Shown here: positions 20,324 to 28,600 of the stretch, piece after piece
Layout of the letters: every line of letters begins with the position of its first letter
Position numbering within the stretch: the stretch's first letter is position 1
Assembly: GCF_025639885.1 (NCBI RefSeq)
Contig: NZ_CP106738.1
Span: forward strand, 2,418,001 to 2,482,000
Direction of reading: 5' to 3'
Source of the DNA: Roseovarius pelagicus
GTDB taxonomy: Bacteria; Pseudomonadota; Alphaproteobacteria; Rhodobacterales; Rhodobacteraceae
Length of the DNA: 64,000 bases
The notes under the pieces: model-generated
Told to the model about the DNA's origin: nothing
Databases searched by the model: none
Seen by the model: only the letters and a program-made list of their open reading frames with translations
Made by a program: the position numbers and the translations under genes

Positions 20324-21004
20324 TCAGATGTTGGGCTTGGCGTGGCGCAACAGAGCCTCTCCGCCGTATCTGATGTCATGGCATATGGCGGTGCGCACCA
20401 TGACGGGATCACGGGCGCGCAAGCCATCGATGACGGTAAGGTGCGGATGAACATCACGAAATGGATTGCCGCGGTCATAAAGGTGCGACAATAGCGGTCC
20501 GCAGCGTACCCATAGGTTTTCGACGATCTCTAACACAATCGGCATCTTCCCGGCACGGCACAGCGTCAGATGAAATTGCGTGTTTAGATTGATAGCTTCG
20601 GCGTGATCGCCTCCCTCGAAGGCGCTCGAAAGACGCGTGTGGATATCCTCCAGCGTGTCAACTTCCGAGTCAGAAGCGGAGGTGGCGGCGTTCGCGGCCG
20701 CGCGCCCTTCTAAATCCAGACGAATATCGCGTATCTCGATCAGTTCGTCCAGCGTTAGCTCTGGAACCATGACTGTGCCGCGCGCGTCGAGTGCCAGTGC
20801 GTCCAGCGATACCAGCCGCAAAAACGCCTCACGCATCGGCGTCGCGCTGATTCCGAATCGCTTCGACATCGGGCGCAGATGTAGCTTTTCACCCGGTTTC
20901 AACTGCCCACCCATCAATGCAGTACGCAACGCGAAATAGGCCCTATCCCCCAGATTTTCCTTGGCTATCGGGTGAACCCAGGAATGGGTGTCGGTGCTTT
21001 TCAT
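20324..21004 (-). CDS. GntR family (FCD-type) transcriptional regulator
   Basis: A 226-residue regulator with an N-terminal winged helix (GDRAYFALRTALMGGQLKPGEKL, then MSKRFGISATPMREAFLRLV) and a C-terminal FCD domain (EIRDIRLDLEGRAAANAA, NTQFHLTLCRAGKMP). The start at 21004 has GAGG eight bases upstream; a longer frame to 21076 has no ribosome site. Divergent from the quinone oxidoreductase/Liv operon, which is its probable target. TGTTATAACA (21059-21068), a perfect palindrome in the gap, is a candidate operator. Confidence 0.85.
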   Translation of the reverse strand: MKSTDTHSWVHPIAKENLGDRAYFALRTALMGGQLKPGEKLHLRPMSKRFGISATPMREAFLRLVSLDALALDARGTVMVPELTLDELIEIRDIRLDLEGRAAANAATSASDSEVDTLEDIHTRLSSAFEGGDHAEAINLNTQFHLTLCRAGKMPIVLEIVENLWVRCGPLLSHLYDRGNPFRDVHPHLTVIDGLRARDPVMVRTAICHDIRYGGEALLRHAKPNI

Positions 21005-21058
21005 AGATCGAACCTCATTGTGTGCGTTGACAAATGCCAGCCTCCTCGCTCTATATAC

Positions 21059-21068
21059 TGTTATAACA
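21059..21068. promoter_or_regulatory. candidate operator palindrome TGTTATAACA
   Basis: A perfect 10-bp palindrome, with an additional TAACA half-site just right of it (21070-21075), lies between the divergent GntR gene and the quinone oxidoreductase operon. Size and position suit a dimeric GntR repressor. Confidence 0.45.
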
Positions 21069-21221
21069 AATAACACATTACAGCTTGAAACGTGAAAAGC
21101 TTATATGTGTAACCGCCCGCCATTGCGAGATTGGAGAGAAGTAAAACGAAGGCCGCTTACCTGTTTCAGGGAGGAAACCGGAAAGCAAAACCCAGACGGA
21201 ATTTTGAGTGGAGGACACTGG

Positions 21222-22226
21222 ATGAACGATACTATGCAGGCCGTAACGGCCCGCGCCGCAGGCGGCCCCGAGGTACTGGACGTTGTTCAGCTTTCGCGCC
21301 CGCTCCCGGGCGACGGCGAGATCCTTGTGCGCGTTCACGCTGCAGGGGTAAATCGCCCGGACGTTATGCAGCGAGAGGGCAATTATCCGCCGCCTCCCGG
21401 CGCGACTGACATTCTCGGCCTGGAGTTGGCCGGAGTAGTCGAGGCGGTGGGCACGGGCATCACCCGTTTTGTCAAAGGCGCGCGCGTCATGGCGCTGGTG
21501 CCCAGCGGTGCCTATGCAGAATGGGCCGTCGTGCACGAGACCAACGCGTTGCCGGTTCCCGATGGCGTTAGCATGGTTGAGGCGGGAGCGATTCCAGAGA
21601 CTTTCTTCACCGTCTGGTCCAACGTGTTTCAACGCGCCGGCCTGACGCCGGGCGAGACGATCTTGATCCACGGCGGCACCTCAGGCATCGGTACGACGGC
21701 TATCCAGCTGGCAAAGGCGCTGGGGTCCAGAGTTCTGGTCACTGCCGGCAGCGATGAGAAATGCGCTGCGGCCAAACAGATGGGCGCGGACATCGCGATC
21801 AATTACAAGACCTCCGACTTTGTTGAGGAGGCAAAGAAAGCGACCGCTGGTATCGGCCCCGAAGTCATCCTTGACATGGTTGGTGGTGACTACATGCAGC
21901 GCAACATCGAGGCGGTGGCCATCGACGGACGCATCGCGCAGATCGCTTTTCAAAAGCCCAGCCACGCCGATCTGAATATGTTGCAACTGCTGACGAAGCG
22001 CCTGACATGGACCGGCTCGACATTGCGCGCCCGGCCCGTCGCAATGAAGGCAAAGCTGGCCGACGCGCTTGAAGCGAATGTTCTGCCTTTGCTGGCCAGC
22101 GGCCAAGTACGCCCGGTGATCGATTCCACCTATCCACTTAGCGACGTGCGGAAAGCGCACGCGCGAATGGATGGCGGCCAGCATGTCGGCAAGATCGTTT
22201 TAACTATGGCCGAAGAAGGCGAGTGA
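21222..22226 (+). CDS. NAD(P)H:quinone oxidoreductase, zeta-crystallin type (MDR family)
   Basis: A 334-residue medium-chain reductase without the structural-zinc cysteines of alcohol dehydrogenases. N-terminal GroES-like domain (AAGVNRPDVMQREGNYPPPPG) and Rossmann domain (LIHGGTSGIGTTAIQLAKALG, residues about 143-163). These enzymes reduce quinones or alpha,beta-unsaturated carbonyls with NADPH. ATG 21222 has GGAGG eight bases upstream. First gene of the long operon that continues with the Liv transporter 53 bp downstream; its role there may be reduction of an enone intermediate. Confidence 0.85.
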   Translation: MNDTMQAVTARAAGGPEVLDVVQLSRPLPGDGEILVRVHAAGVNRPDVMQREGNYPPPPGATDILGLELAGVVEAVGTGITRFVKGARVMALVPSGAYAEWAVVHETNALPVPDGVSMVEAGAIPETFFTVWSNVFQRAGLTPGETILIHGGTSGIGTTAIQLAKALGSRVLVTAGSDEKCAAAKQMGADIAINYKTSDFVEEAKKATAGIGPEVILDMVGGDYMQRNIEAVAIDGRIAQIAFQKPSHADLNMLQLLTKRLTWTGSTLRARPVAMKAKLADALEANVLPLLASGQVRPVIDSTYPLSDVRKAHARMDGGQHVGKIVLTMAEEGE

Positions 22227-22279
22227 CTAAGGCGCATTAGCGCTCGGTCGATGATGAAAATCACAGGAGGAGAGAGACT

Positions 22280-23485
22280 ATGAGACTTGATGTAATGTTA
22301 CGGACGACGGTTGCGGCTTGTGCGATTTTGGGCGCGCCTGGAGCGTTTGCGGATGTGACTTTTGGCGCGCTTTATCCGTTCAGCGGTCAGTTGGCACTGC
22401 TTGGTGAGGAGAGTGCGCGGGGGCTTGAGCTTGCGGTTGACGAGATGAACGCGGCGGGCGGTGTCCAGGGCGAGCAGATCGTGCTGGAGCGTGGCGATGC
22501 TGTGGACAACAACCAGGCGATTGGCGAGGCGCGGCGGTTGATCTCGCGCGAAGAGGTCAAGGCGATTTTCGGCAGCTATTCGTCGTCGCGGTCGATCGCG
22601 GCGAGCCAGGTGGCCGAACTGAACGGGATCCCCTATTTTGAGCTTGGCGCGGTTGCCGACGAGGTGACGGGGCGCGGCCTTGAGTATCTGTTCCGTGTCA
22701 ATCCGACGGCCGAGAACATGGGCGAGACGATTATCAACATGGTCGTCGACAAGGTGGCTCCGGGGGCGGGCGTCGCGGCTGGTGACCTGAAGATCGCGAT
22801 CATCCACGAGGACAGCAGCTATGGCACGTCGGTGGCCGGTCACCAGAAGCGTTTTGCCGAGGAGAAGGGCCTGAACATCGTCGTCGAGCAGTCCTATCCG
22901 GCGTCGACGGTCGATATGTCGTCGATCGTTCTGGACCTCAAGCAGCGCGGCGTGGACGTGGTTCTGCAATGTTCGTATCAGAACGATTCGGTGCTGTTTT
23001 TGCAGCAGGCGCACGAGGCGGATTTCAAGCCACTGGCGATCATCGGGGGCGGGGGCGGCTATTCGATGCAGCCGACGGCCGAGGCGGTTGGCCATGACGT
23101 GATCGACGGTGTTCTGAACACCGACTTCACTCAGTATATCGTGAACAAGGAGTTCACGCCGGGGATCGACGATTTTCTGGCGGCATATCAGGAGAAATAC
23201 GGCACCGCCCCGCGTTCGGGTCACTCGCTGACGAACTATGTGGGTGCGATGGCGGTGCTTCAGGCGCTGAACGAGGCGGACGGGTTCGAGGCCGATACGA
23301 TTCTTGAGACGGTTCGCGGGATTGACATTGCGGAGGGGTCGACCGCTGCGGGTTATGGTGTGAAGTTCGGTGAGAACAACCAGAACGTGCGTGCGCGGAT
23401 GATGGGCCTGCAATGGCAGGACGGCAAGCTGGTGACGGTCTATCCGGATGATGCTGCGGCAGCAGAGTTTCGGATGAACAAGTAA
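22280..23485 (+). CDS. branched-chain amino acid-type ABC transporter substrate-binding protein (copy 1)
   Basis: A 401-residue periplasmic binding protein of the LivJ/AmiC fold. A Sec signal peptide (MRLDVMLRTTVAACAILGAP, cut after AFA) is followed by VTFGALYPFSGQLALLGEES, the start of lobe I, with the ligand-contacting IFGSYSSSRSIAASQVAE segment. Family members bind branched amino acids, amides or small carboxylates; the ligand here is unknown. The start has an ideal AGGAGGAG. The catabolic genes around it suggest the ligand is the pathway substrate. Confidence 0.9.
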   Translation: MRLDVMLRTTVAACAILGAPGAFADVTFGALYPFSGQLALLGEESARGLELAVDEMNAAGGVQGEQIVLERGDAVDNNQAIGEARRLISREEVKAIFGSYSSSRSIAASQVAELNGIPYFELGAVADEVTGRGLEYLFRVNPTAENMGETIINMVVDKVAPGAGVAAGDLKIAIIHEDSSYGTSVAGHQKRFAEEKGLNIVVEQSYPASTVDMSSIVLDLKQRGVDVVLQCSYQNDSVLFLQQAHEADFKPLAIIGGGGGYSMQPTAEAVGHDVIDGVLNTDFTQYIVNKEFTPGIDDFLAAYQEKYGTAPRSGHSLTNYVGAMAVLQALNEADGFEADTILETVRGIDIAEGSTAAGYGVKFGENNQNVRARMMGLQWQDGKLVTVYPDDAAAAEFRMNK

Positions 23486-23503
23486 TCCCTTTCGGGATCA
23501 ATC

Positions 23504-23528
23504 GGGGCGGCCCTGAACGGGCCGCCCC
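23504..23528 (+). terminator. stem-loop between binding-protein and permease genes (copy 1)
   Basis: GGGGCGGCCC (23504-23513) pairs perfectly with GGGCCGCCCC (23519-23528) around a five-base loop, without a T tract. Such hairpins stabilise the binding-protein mRNA or attenuate read-through, giving excess binding protein over permease. Confidence 0.6.
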
Positions 23529-23560
23529 CTGCATCTTACTGGACAGGATGGGACGCGGGG

Positions 23561-24445
23561 ATGGACGTATTTCTTCAAGTTGTGGTGAACGGTCTGATGC
23601 TGGGGGGGCTTTTTGCCATCACCAGCGTGGGGCTGACGCTGATCTTTGGCATCGTCAAAGTTGTGAACTTTGCGCATGGCGAGTTTTTGATGATCGGGAT
23701 GTACGCTGCGTTTCTGGTCACAACGCAGCTGGGGGTGCACCCTTATGCGGCGGTGGTCGCGGTGACGCCGCTGCTGTTTGTGCTGGGGATGATGACGCAG
23801 AAATTCCTGATCGAGCCTTTGATGTCGGCGCGTAATCACGACATTCAGATTTTTGCCACGGTCGGATTGTCGACGGCGCTGATCAATCTGGCGTTGCTGC
23901 TGTTTGGCGCCGATATCGCCTCGACGCCGTCCTACGGGCTGCGCAACTCGATCGAGATCGGGTCGATCCGGCTGCTGACGGGACAGGTCGTGATGTTCAT
24001 CGTTGCGGTGGTTCTGGTGATCGGTCTGCACTTCTTTTTGCAGCACACGCAGGCCGGGCGTGGCATTCGCGCAGTGGCCCAGAACCGGGCCGCCGCGCAG
24101 TTGATGGGGATCAATGTCAGCCGGGTCTACATGATCACCTTCGGGCTCGGCGCGGCCTGTGTCGGGGTTGCGGCGACACTGGTCGCCCCGCTTTATCCGA
24201 CGTCGCCGGGGATCGGCACCTACTTTGTGCTGACGGCCTTTGTGGTTGTGGTTCTGGGGGGTCTCGGTTCGATCGGGGGGGCGTTTCTGGGGGCGATGAT
24301 CATCGGTCTGATCGATAGTCTTTCGGGTTTTTACATCGGGTCCGACATGCGCGAAGTCGCGGTGTTCGGAGTCTTTCTTCTCATTTTGATCCTGCGTCCG
24401 CAGGGCCTGTTCGGAGGGCGGCAGACCTTGTCGCATGTATCATGA
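23561..24445 (+). CDS. livH: Liv-type ABC transporter permease LivH (copy 1)
   Basis: A 294-residue inner-membrane permease with about eight hydrophobic segments and the family's N-terminal pattern (LMLGGLFAITSVGLTLIFGI, VVNFAHGEFLMIGMYAAF). The cytoplasmic loop GRGIRAVAQNRAAAQLMGIN is the ATPase-coupling EAA-like region. Overlaps the next gene by 4 bp (ATGA), indicating coupling. Confidence 0.93.
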   Translation: MDVFLQVVVNGLMLGGLFAITSVGLTLIFGIVKVVNFAHGEFLMIGMYAAFLVTTQLGVHPYAAVVAVTPLLFVLGMMTQKFLIEPLMSARNHDIQIFATVGLSTALINLALLLFGADIASTPSYGLRNSIEIGSIRLLTGQVVMFIVAVVLVIGLHFFLQHTQAGRGIRAVAQNRAAAQLMGINVSRVYMITFGLGAACVGVAATLVAPLYPTSPGIGTYFVLTAFVVVVLGGLGSIGGAFLGAMIIGLIDSLSGFYIGSDMREVAVFGVFLLILILRPQGLFGGRQTLSHVS

Positions 24446-26247
24446 GCGACAGCACGAACATCTCACCTGACACTGCGTCCCGGACCGCCGGTCACACCCG
24501 ATTGGCGGGGCTGGCGTTGCTGGCGCTGCTGGCGGCGATCTTCATCACGCCGGTCGTGGTGGACGACCAGTTCGTCTATCACATCTTCATCACGATCTGC
24601 ATCTTTGCGGGTCTGTCGACGGCCTGGAACATTGTCGGCGGTTTTGCCGGGCAACTCTCGCTGGGTCACGCGATTTTTTACGGGATCGGCGCCTATGTGG
24701 GCGTGATGCTGACGAATATGGGCATCTCTCCGTGGCTGGGCATGTTTGCGGGGGCGGGGATCGCCGCTGCGGTGGCGGTGGTCATCAGCTATCCTTGCTT
24801 CCGCCTGCACGGGCCTTTCTTTGCGTTGTCGACGATTGCGCTGCTGGAGGTGTTCCGGGTTCTGGCGCTGCACTTCCGCGACTTTACCGGTGGGGCGACG
24901 GGGATGATGATCCCGCTGAACATCGGCTGGGAATGGATGGTGTTCCGAGAACGCCTGCCAGCGCTGATCATCGCGTTCGGAATGATGTGCTTTATCCTGG
25001 CGGTTGCCTGGTGGATCCGCTCGCATCGGCTGGGCTTCCAGCTTGTGGCGACGCGCGAGCGCGAGAGCGCGGCGCGCGGGGCAGGGGTCTCGACGGTCAA
25101 GGTACGTCTGATCGCGGTTGCCATCTCGGCGGCGCTGACGGCGATGATGGGCACGTTCCACGGGATGTATCTGACCTTTATAGAGCCTGAATCGGCCTTC
25201 TCGCTGGCGTTTTCGATCCAGATCGCGATGTTTGCGCTGATCGGCGGCATCGGCACGGTGTTCGGGCCGCTGCTGGGGGCGGTCCTGCTGGTGCCGATCA
25301 CCGAATTTGCGCGCGGCGCGCTGGGGGCCGAGGCGATCGGGCTGCACGGTTTTGTCTATGGTGTGGTGCTGGTGCTGGTGGTGATCTTCATTCCGAACGG
25401 CCTGATGGGGCTTGTCGGGCGGTTCTTCGTCGCGCGCCGGGACGCTGGCGGGCAGGCGGCGGCGGTGGCCGAGCCTGCACAGGCGCGTGCGTTTACCCCG
25501 CCCGAGCCGGGCGAAGAGATCGTGCGGGTTCGCAACCTCAACAAGCATTTTGGCGGCCTGCATGTAACCAACGATGTGTCCTTTACCCTGCGCGAGGGTG
25601 AAATCCTGGGCCTGATCGGGCCGAACGGTGCGGGCAAGACGACGCTGTTCAACATGATCTCGGGCTTCATGGATGCCGACAGCGGCACGGTCGAAGTGCG
25701 CGGTCCGGACGGCACCTGGCACAGCCCGACCAATCCGGCGGACTTTGCCACGCTGGGCGTGGGGCGGACCTTCCAGATCGTGCAGCCCTTTGCGGCGATG
25801 ACGGTCGAGGAAAACATCATGGTCGGCGCGTTCCATCGCTATCCGCATGTGAACGACGCGCGCGCGGCGGCGCGCCGCACGGCCGAGAAGATGGGGCTGG
25901 CGCCCTTTCTGGATGCCGAGGCGTCATCGCTGACCATCGGCGGGCTGAAGCGGCTTGAGGTGGCGCGTGTGATGGCGATGGAACCGCGTGTTCTGCTGCT
26001 GGACGAGGTGATGGCAGGCATCAATCAGGCGGACGTGCGCCGGGCGATCGATCTGATGCTGTCGATCCGCGACACGGGTGTGTCGATTATCGCGATCGAG
26101 CATGTGATGCAGGCGGTGATGTCGCTGTCGGATCATGTGATCGTGCTGAGCTCGGGCAAGGTGATCGCCGAGGGCAAGCCGCAGGCGGTGGTCGAGGATC
26201 CACAGGTGATCGAGGCATATCTTGGCAAGGAGTTCACCCATGCTTGA
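24442..26247 (+). CDS. fused Liv-type permease-ATPase (LivM-LivG, copy 1)
   Basis: A 601-residue fusion. Residues about 20-330 form the LivM permease (VGGFAGQLSLGHAIFYGIGAY, then the coupling loop around TRERESAARGAGVSTVK). A linker rich in Ala and Pro follows, then a LivG ATPase (about 355-601) with Walker A GPNGAGKTT near 393, a signature-like LTIGGLKRLE, and Walker B VLLLDEVMAGI. Fusions of LivM and LivG are common in Rhodobacterales. Together with LivH, LivF and the binding protein it completes a full importer. Confidence 0.93.
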   Translation: MSDSTNISPDTASRTAGHTRLAGLALLALLAAIFITPVVVDDQFVYHIFITICIFAGLSTAWNIVGGFAGQLSLGHAIFYGIGAYVGVMLTNMGISPWLGMFAGAGIAAAVAVVISYPCFRLHGPFFALSTIALLEVFRVLALHFRDFTGGATGMMIPLNIGWEWMVFRERLPALIIAFGMMCFILAVAWWIRSHRLGFQLVATRERESAARGAGVSTVKVRLIAVAISAALTAMMGTFHGMYLTFIEPESAFSLAFSIQIAMFALIGGIGTVFGPLLGAVLLVPITEFARGALGAEAIGLHGFVYGVVLVLVVIFIPNGLMGLVGRFFVARRDAGGQAAAVAEPAQARAFTPPEPGEEIVRVRNLNKHFGGLHVTNDVSFTLREGEILGLIGPNGAGKTTLFNMISGFMDADSGTVEVRGPDGTWHSPTNPADFATLGVGRTFQIVQPFAAMTVEENIMVGAFHRYPHVNDARAAARRTAEKMGLAPFLDAEASSLTIGGLKRLEVARVMAMEPRVLLLDEVMAGINQADVRRAIDLMLSIRDTGVSIIAIEHVMQAVMSLSDHVIVLSSGKVIAEGKPQAVVEDPQVIEAYLGKEFTHA

Positions 26248-26944
26248 ACTGACAGGCATCAACGCGGGCTACGGCGCGACGACCATCCTGCATGACGTGT
26301 CACTGAACGTGACCGAGGGCGAGGTCGTCACCATCGTCGGCGCCAATGGCGCGGGCAAGACGACGACGCTGCGCACAATCTCGGGGCTGATCAAGCCGAC
26401 GGCAGGCACGATCCGGTTCGACGGACAGGACATCACCCGGCTCAGTTCGCACGAGGTGGTCGAACTCGGGATCACCATGATCCCCGAGGGACGCCAGTTG
26501 TTCCCGGACATGACGGTTGGTGAAAACCTCAAGATGGGCGCCTATCGCAAGGGCGCGCGCGCCAGCCAGTCACAGCTGATGGACGAGGTTCTGGACCTGT
26601 TCCCGCGCGTTCGCGAACGGCTGGAGCAAAAGGCCAACTCGCTCTCGGGGGGCGAACAGCAGATGGTCGCCATCGCGCGCGGCCTGATGGCCAAACCACG
26701 CCTGCTGATGTTCGACGAGCCGTCCCTGGGCCTCGCTCCGATCATCGTAAGCCAGGTCTTCGACGTGATCGATAGCATCGTGAAAACCGGCGCGACCGTG
26801 CTCATCGTCGAGCAAAACGTCTTCCACACCCTAAAGGCCGCAGACCGCGGATACGTCCTGGAAAACGGAGAAATCGTCCTCACCGACAACGCCGACGCTC
26901 TCCTGCAAAACCCACACGTCAGAAAAGCATACCTGGGAATTTAA
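26240..26944 (+). CDS. livF: Liv-type ABC transporter ATPase LivF (copy 1)
   Basis: A 234-residue ATPase with Walker A VGANGAGKTTT, signature NSLSGGEQQM, Walker B LLMFDEPSLGL and the EQN H-loop region of LivF. ATG 26240 lies inside the end of the preceding gene, with AAGGAG upstream. From about 26,700 onward the third codon positions shift from mostly G to many A and C, unlike the rest of the cassette. The stop TAATG overlaps the ATG of the following SDR gene. Confidence 0.92.
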   Translation: MLELTGINAGYGATTILHDVSLNVTEGEVVTIVGANGAGKTTTLRTISGLIKPTAGTIRFDGQDITRLSSHEVVELGITMIPEGRQLFPDMTVGENLKMGAYRKGARASQSQLMDEVLDLFPRVRERLEQKANSLSGGEQQMVAIARGLMAKPRLLMFDEPSLGLAPIIVSQVFDVIDSIVKTGATVLIVEQNVFHTLKAADRGYVLENGEIVLTDNADALLQNPHVRKAYLGI

Positions 26945-27756
26945 TGATGACCCGTGATGAAATCACTCCGCCAGACATCGACACGCGCCCCAGCCATGCG
27001 GGGCGTCACGTGCTGGTCACCGGTGCCGGTAACGGCATCGGTCGCGCCATCGCGCAGGGATTTGCGCGGCGCGGCGCGGTTGTCGGCGTCGCCGACATGA
27101 ACGCAGATGCGATTGCCGAAACCGAGGCGCTCATCGCTAGGGCAGGCTTTGGTCGCGCGGTCCCGCTGGTGCTCGACGTGGCCGATTGGGATGCGGTCGA
27201 AACGACGATGAGCAAGACGGCTCGGGACATGGGCGCGCCCTTCGATACGGTGATCAACAATGCGGGCATCTCCCCCAAGCATGGCGGCAAACCGCATGGC
27301 GTCTGGGAAATGGACCCTGTGGAATGGCGACGCGTGGTCGACGTGAACCTGACCGGCAGTTTCAACACGATCCGCGCGCTGACGCCGACCATGCGCGAGG
27401 CTGGACGGGGCTGGATCGTCAACATGTCGTCGGTCGCGGGCAAGACCCATTCGCCAATCGTCGCCTGTCATTATGCGGCGACCAAGTCCGCCATCATCGG
27501 TTTCACCACTCATCTCGCGGCAGAGCTGGGGCCGCATGGGATACGCGTCAACGCGCTTGCCCCCGGCCGGATTGAAACACCGATGGTCGCGGGGGCAGGC
27601 GAGGCGGCCAACGCCGAACAGATCCGCCTGACACCGATGGCCCGTCTTGGTGAGCCGGCAGAGGTCGCCGATACCGCCCTTTGGCTGACATCCAGCGAGG
27701 CCAGCTTCGTCACCGGTCAGACAATTGATGTGGCGGGTGGTCTGTACATGACGTGA
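26944..27756 (+). CDS. short-chain dehydrogenase/reductase
   Basis: A 270-residue NAD(P)-dependent classical SDR. The nucleotide-binding motif VTGAGNGIG is at about 25-33, NNAG at about 104-107, and the catalytic YAATK follows the Ser in NMSSVAGK. GGLYMT is the standard C-terminal end. The first two codons (ATG ATG) and two further bases lie in the duplicated cassette. In the operon it would interconvert a hydroxyl and a ketone of the imported substrate; specificity cannot be inferred. Confidence 0.88.
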   Translation: MMTRDEITPPDIDTRPSHAGRHVLVTGAGNGIGRAIAQGFARRGAVVGVADMNADAIAETEALIARAGFGRAVPLVLDVADWDAVETTMSKTARDMGAPFDTVINNAGISPKHGGKPHGVWEMDPVEWRRVVDVNLTGSFNTIRALTPTMREAGRGWIVNMSSVAGKTHSPIVACHYAATKSAIIGFTTHLAAELGPHGIRVNALAPGRIETPMVAGAGEAANAEQIRLTPMARLGEPAEVADTALWLTSSEASFVTGQTIDVAGGLYMT

Positions 27757-27793
27757 AGCGCGCGCGCCGCGTTAGAATAAAGAAAGTAGAAAC

Positions 27794-28600
27794 ATGAGCT
27801 ACAATATCCACGAAATTACCGGGCGCTCCCGTGTCTACGGGATCCTCGCCGATCCGATCCATCATGTGAAAACGCCACAGGTGATGAACCGCCTTTTTGC
27901 CGAGATCGAGCATGACGGTATTCTGGTGCCGCTGCATGTGGGTGCCGAAAATCTAGCAGAGGTGGTCAAGGGACTGCGCCATGTCCAGAGCCTCGCCGGG
28001 CTGATCGTGACCGTGCCGCACAAGACCGTCATTCCTGATCTTTGTGATGATCTGACAGACCAGGCCCGCATGGTCGGCGCAGTCAACTGCATCCGGCGCA
28101 ACGCCGACGGCACGCTGACGGGGGCGATCCTCGATGGAATCGGCTTTGTTGAAGGGCTGCGCGCGGGCGGTATTGAGCCGCGCGGGATGAAGGTCATTCT
28201 TGCCGGCGCAGGCGGTGCGGCTAGTGCTATTGCGTTTGCTCTGGCGGACGCAGGTGTCGCCGCGATGACCATAGCCAACCGGACCGAGGCGCGCGCGCGC
28301 GATCTGGCTGATCGCGTTGCCGCTGCATATCCCGATGTTACGCTGTCTACCGATGGCAGTGCTGTCGCCGCCGCGGAATTGGTCGTGAACGCAACGTCTT
28401 TGGGGATGCGAGAAGACGATCCGCTCCCGTTGGACGGGGCATTTTTGCACAATGGCCAGATCGTCGCGGAGGCGATCATGGAGCCGGCTATCACGCCGCT
28501 GCTGGCTGCTGCCACACGGGCGGGCGCGCGCACCCATCCCGGACTGCCGATGCTCAAAAGTCAGGCGCGGCTGATGGCCGAGCATATGGGCGCCGCCTGA
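27794..28600 (+). CDS. shikimate/quinate dehydrogenase-like oxidoreductase
   Basis: A 268-residue AroE-family protein. The substrate loop reads DPIHHVKTP where canonical AroE has NPIxHSxSP. The catalytic Lys is in VTVPHK, the substrate Asp in DGIGF, and the NADP domain begins VILAGAGGAASAIAFALADAG with NRT downstream. The altered loop, and the location in a catabolic operon rather than with aromatic biosynthesis genes, suggest a catabolic dehydrogenase (quinate or another polyol acid) rather than the biosynthetic AroE. Its stop overlaps the next start (TGATG). Confidence 0.8.
   Translation: MSYNIHEITGRSRVYGILADPIHHVKTPQVMNRLFAEIEHDGILVPLHVGAENLAEVVKGLRHVQSLAGLIVTVPHKTVIPDLCDDLTDQARMVGAVNCIRRNADGTLTGAILDGIGFVEGLRAGGIEPRGMKVILAGAGGAASAIAFALADAGVAAMTIANRTEARARDLADRVAAAYPDVTLSTDGSAVAAAELVVNATSLGMREDDPLPLDGAFLHNGQIVAEAIMEPAITPLLAAATRAGARTHPGLPMLKSQARLMAEHMGAA

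Larger units (their letters stand above)
22265..26951 (+). repeat. 4,687-bp Liv cassette, direct repeat copy 1
   Basis: Bases 22265-26951 read the same as 41013-45699 (offset 18,748 bp). The encoded proteins and the intergenic hairpin are the same in both. The match begins at the AGGAGG ribosome site of the first gene and ends eight bases into the gene after livF (ATGATGAC), where the copies diverge. The flanking genes differ, which argues for a real duplication or gene conversion. Confidence 0.95.
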
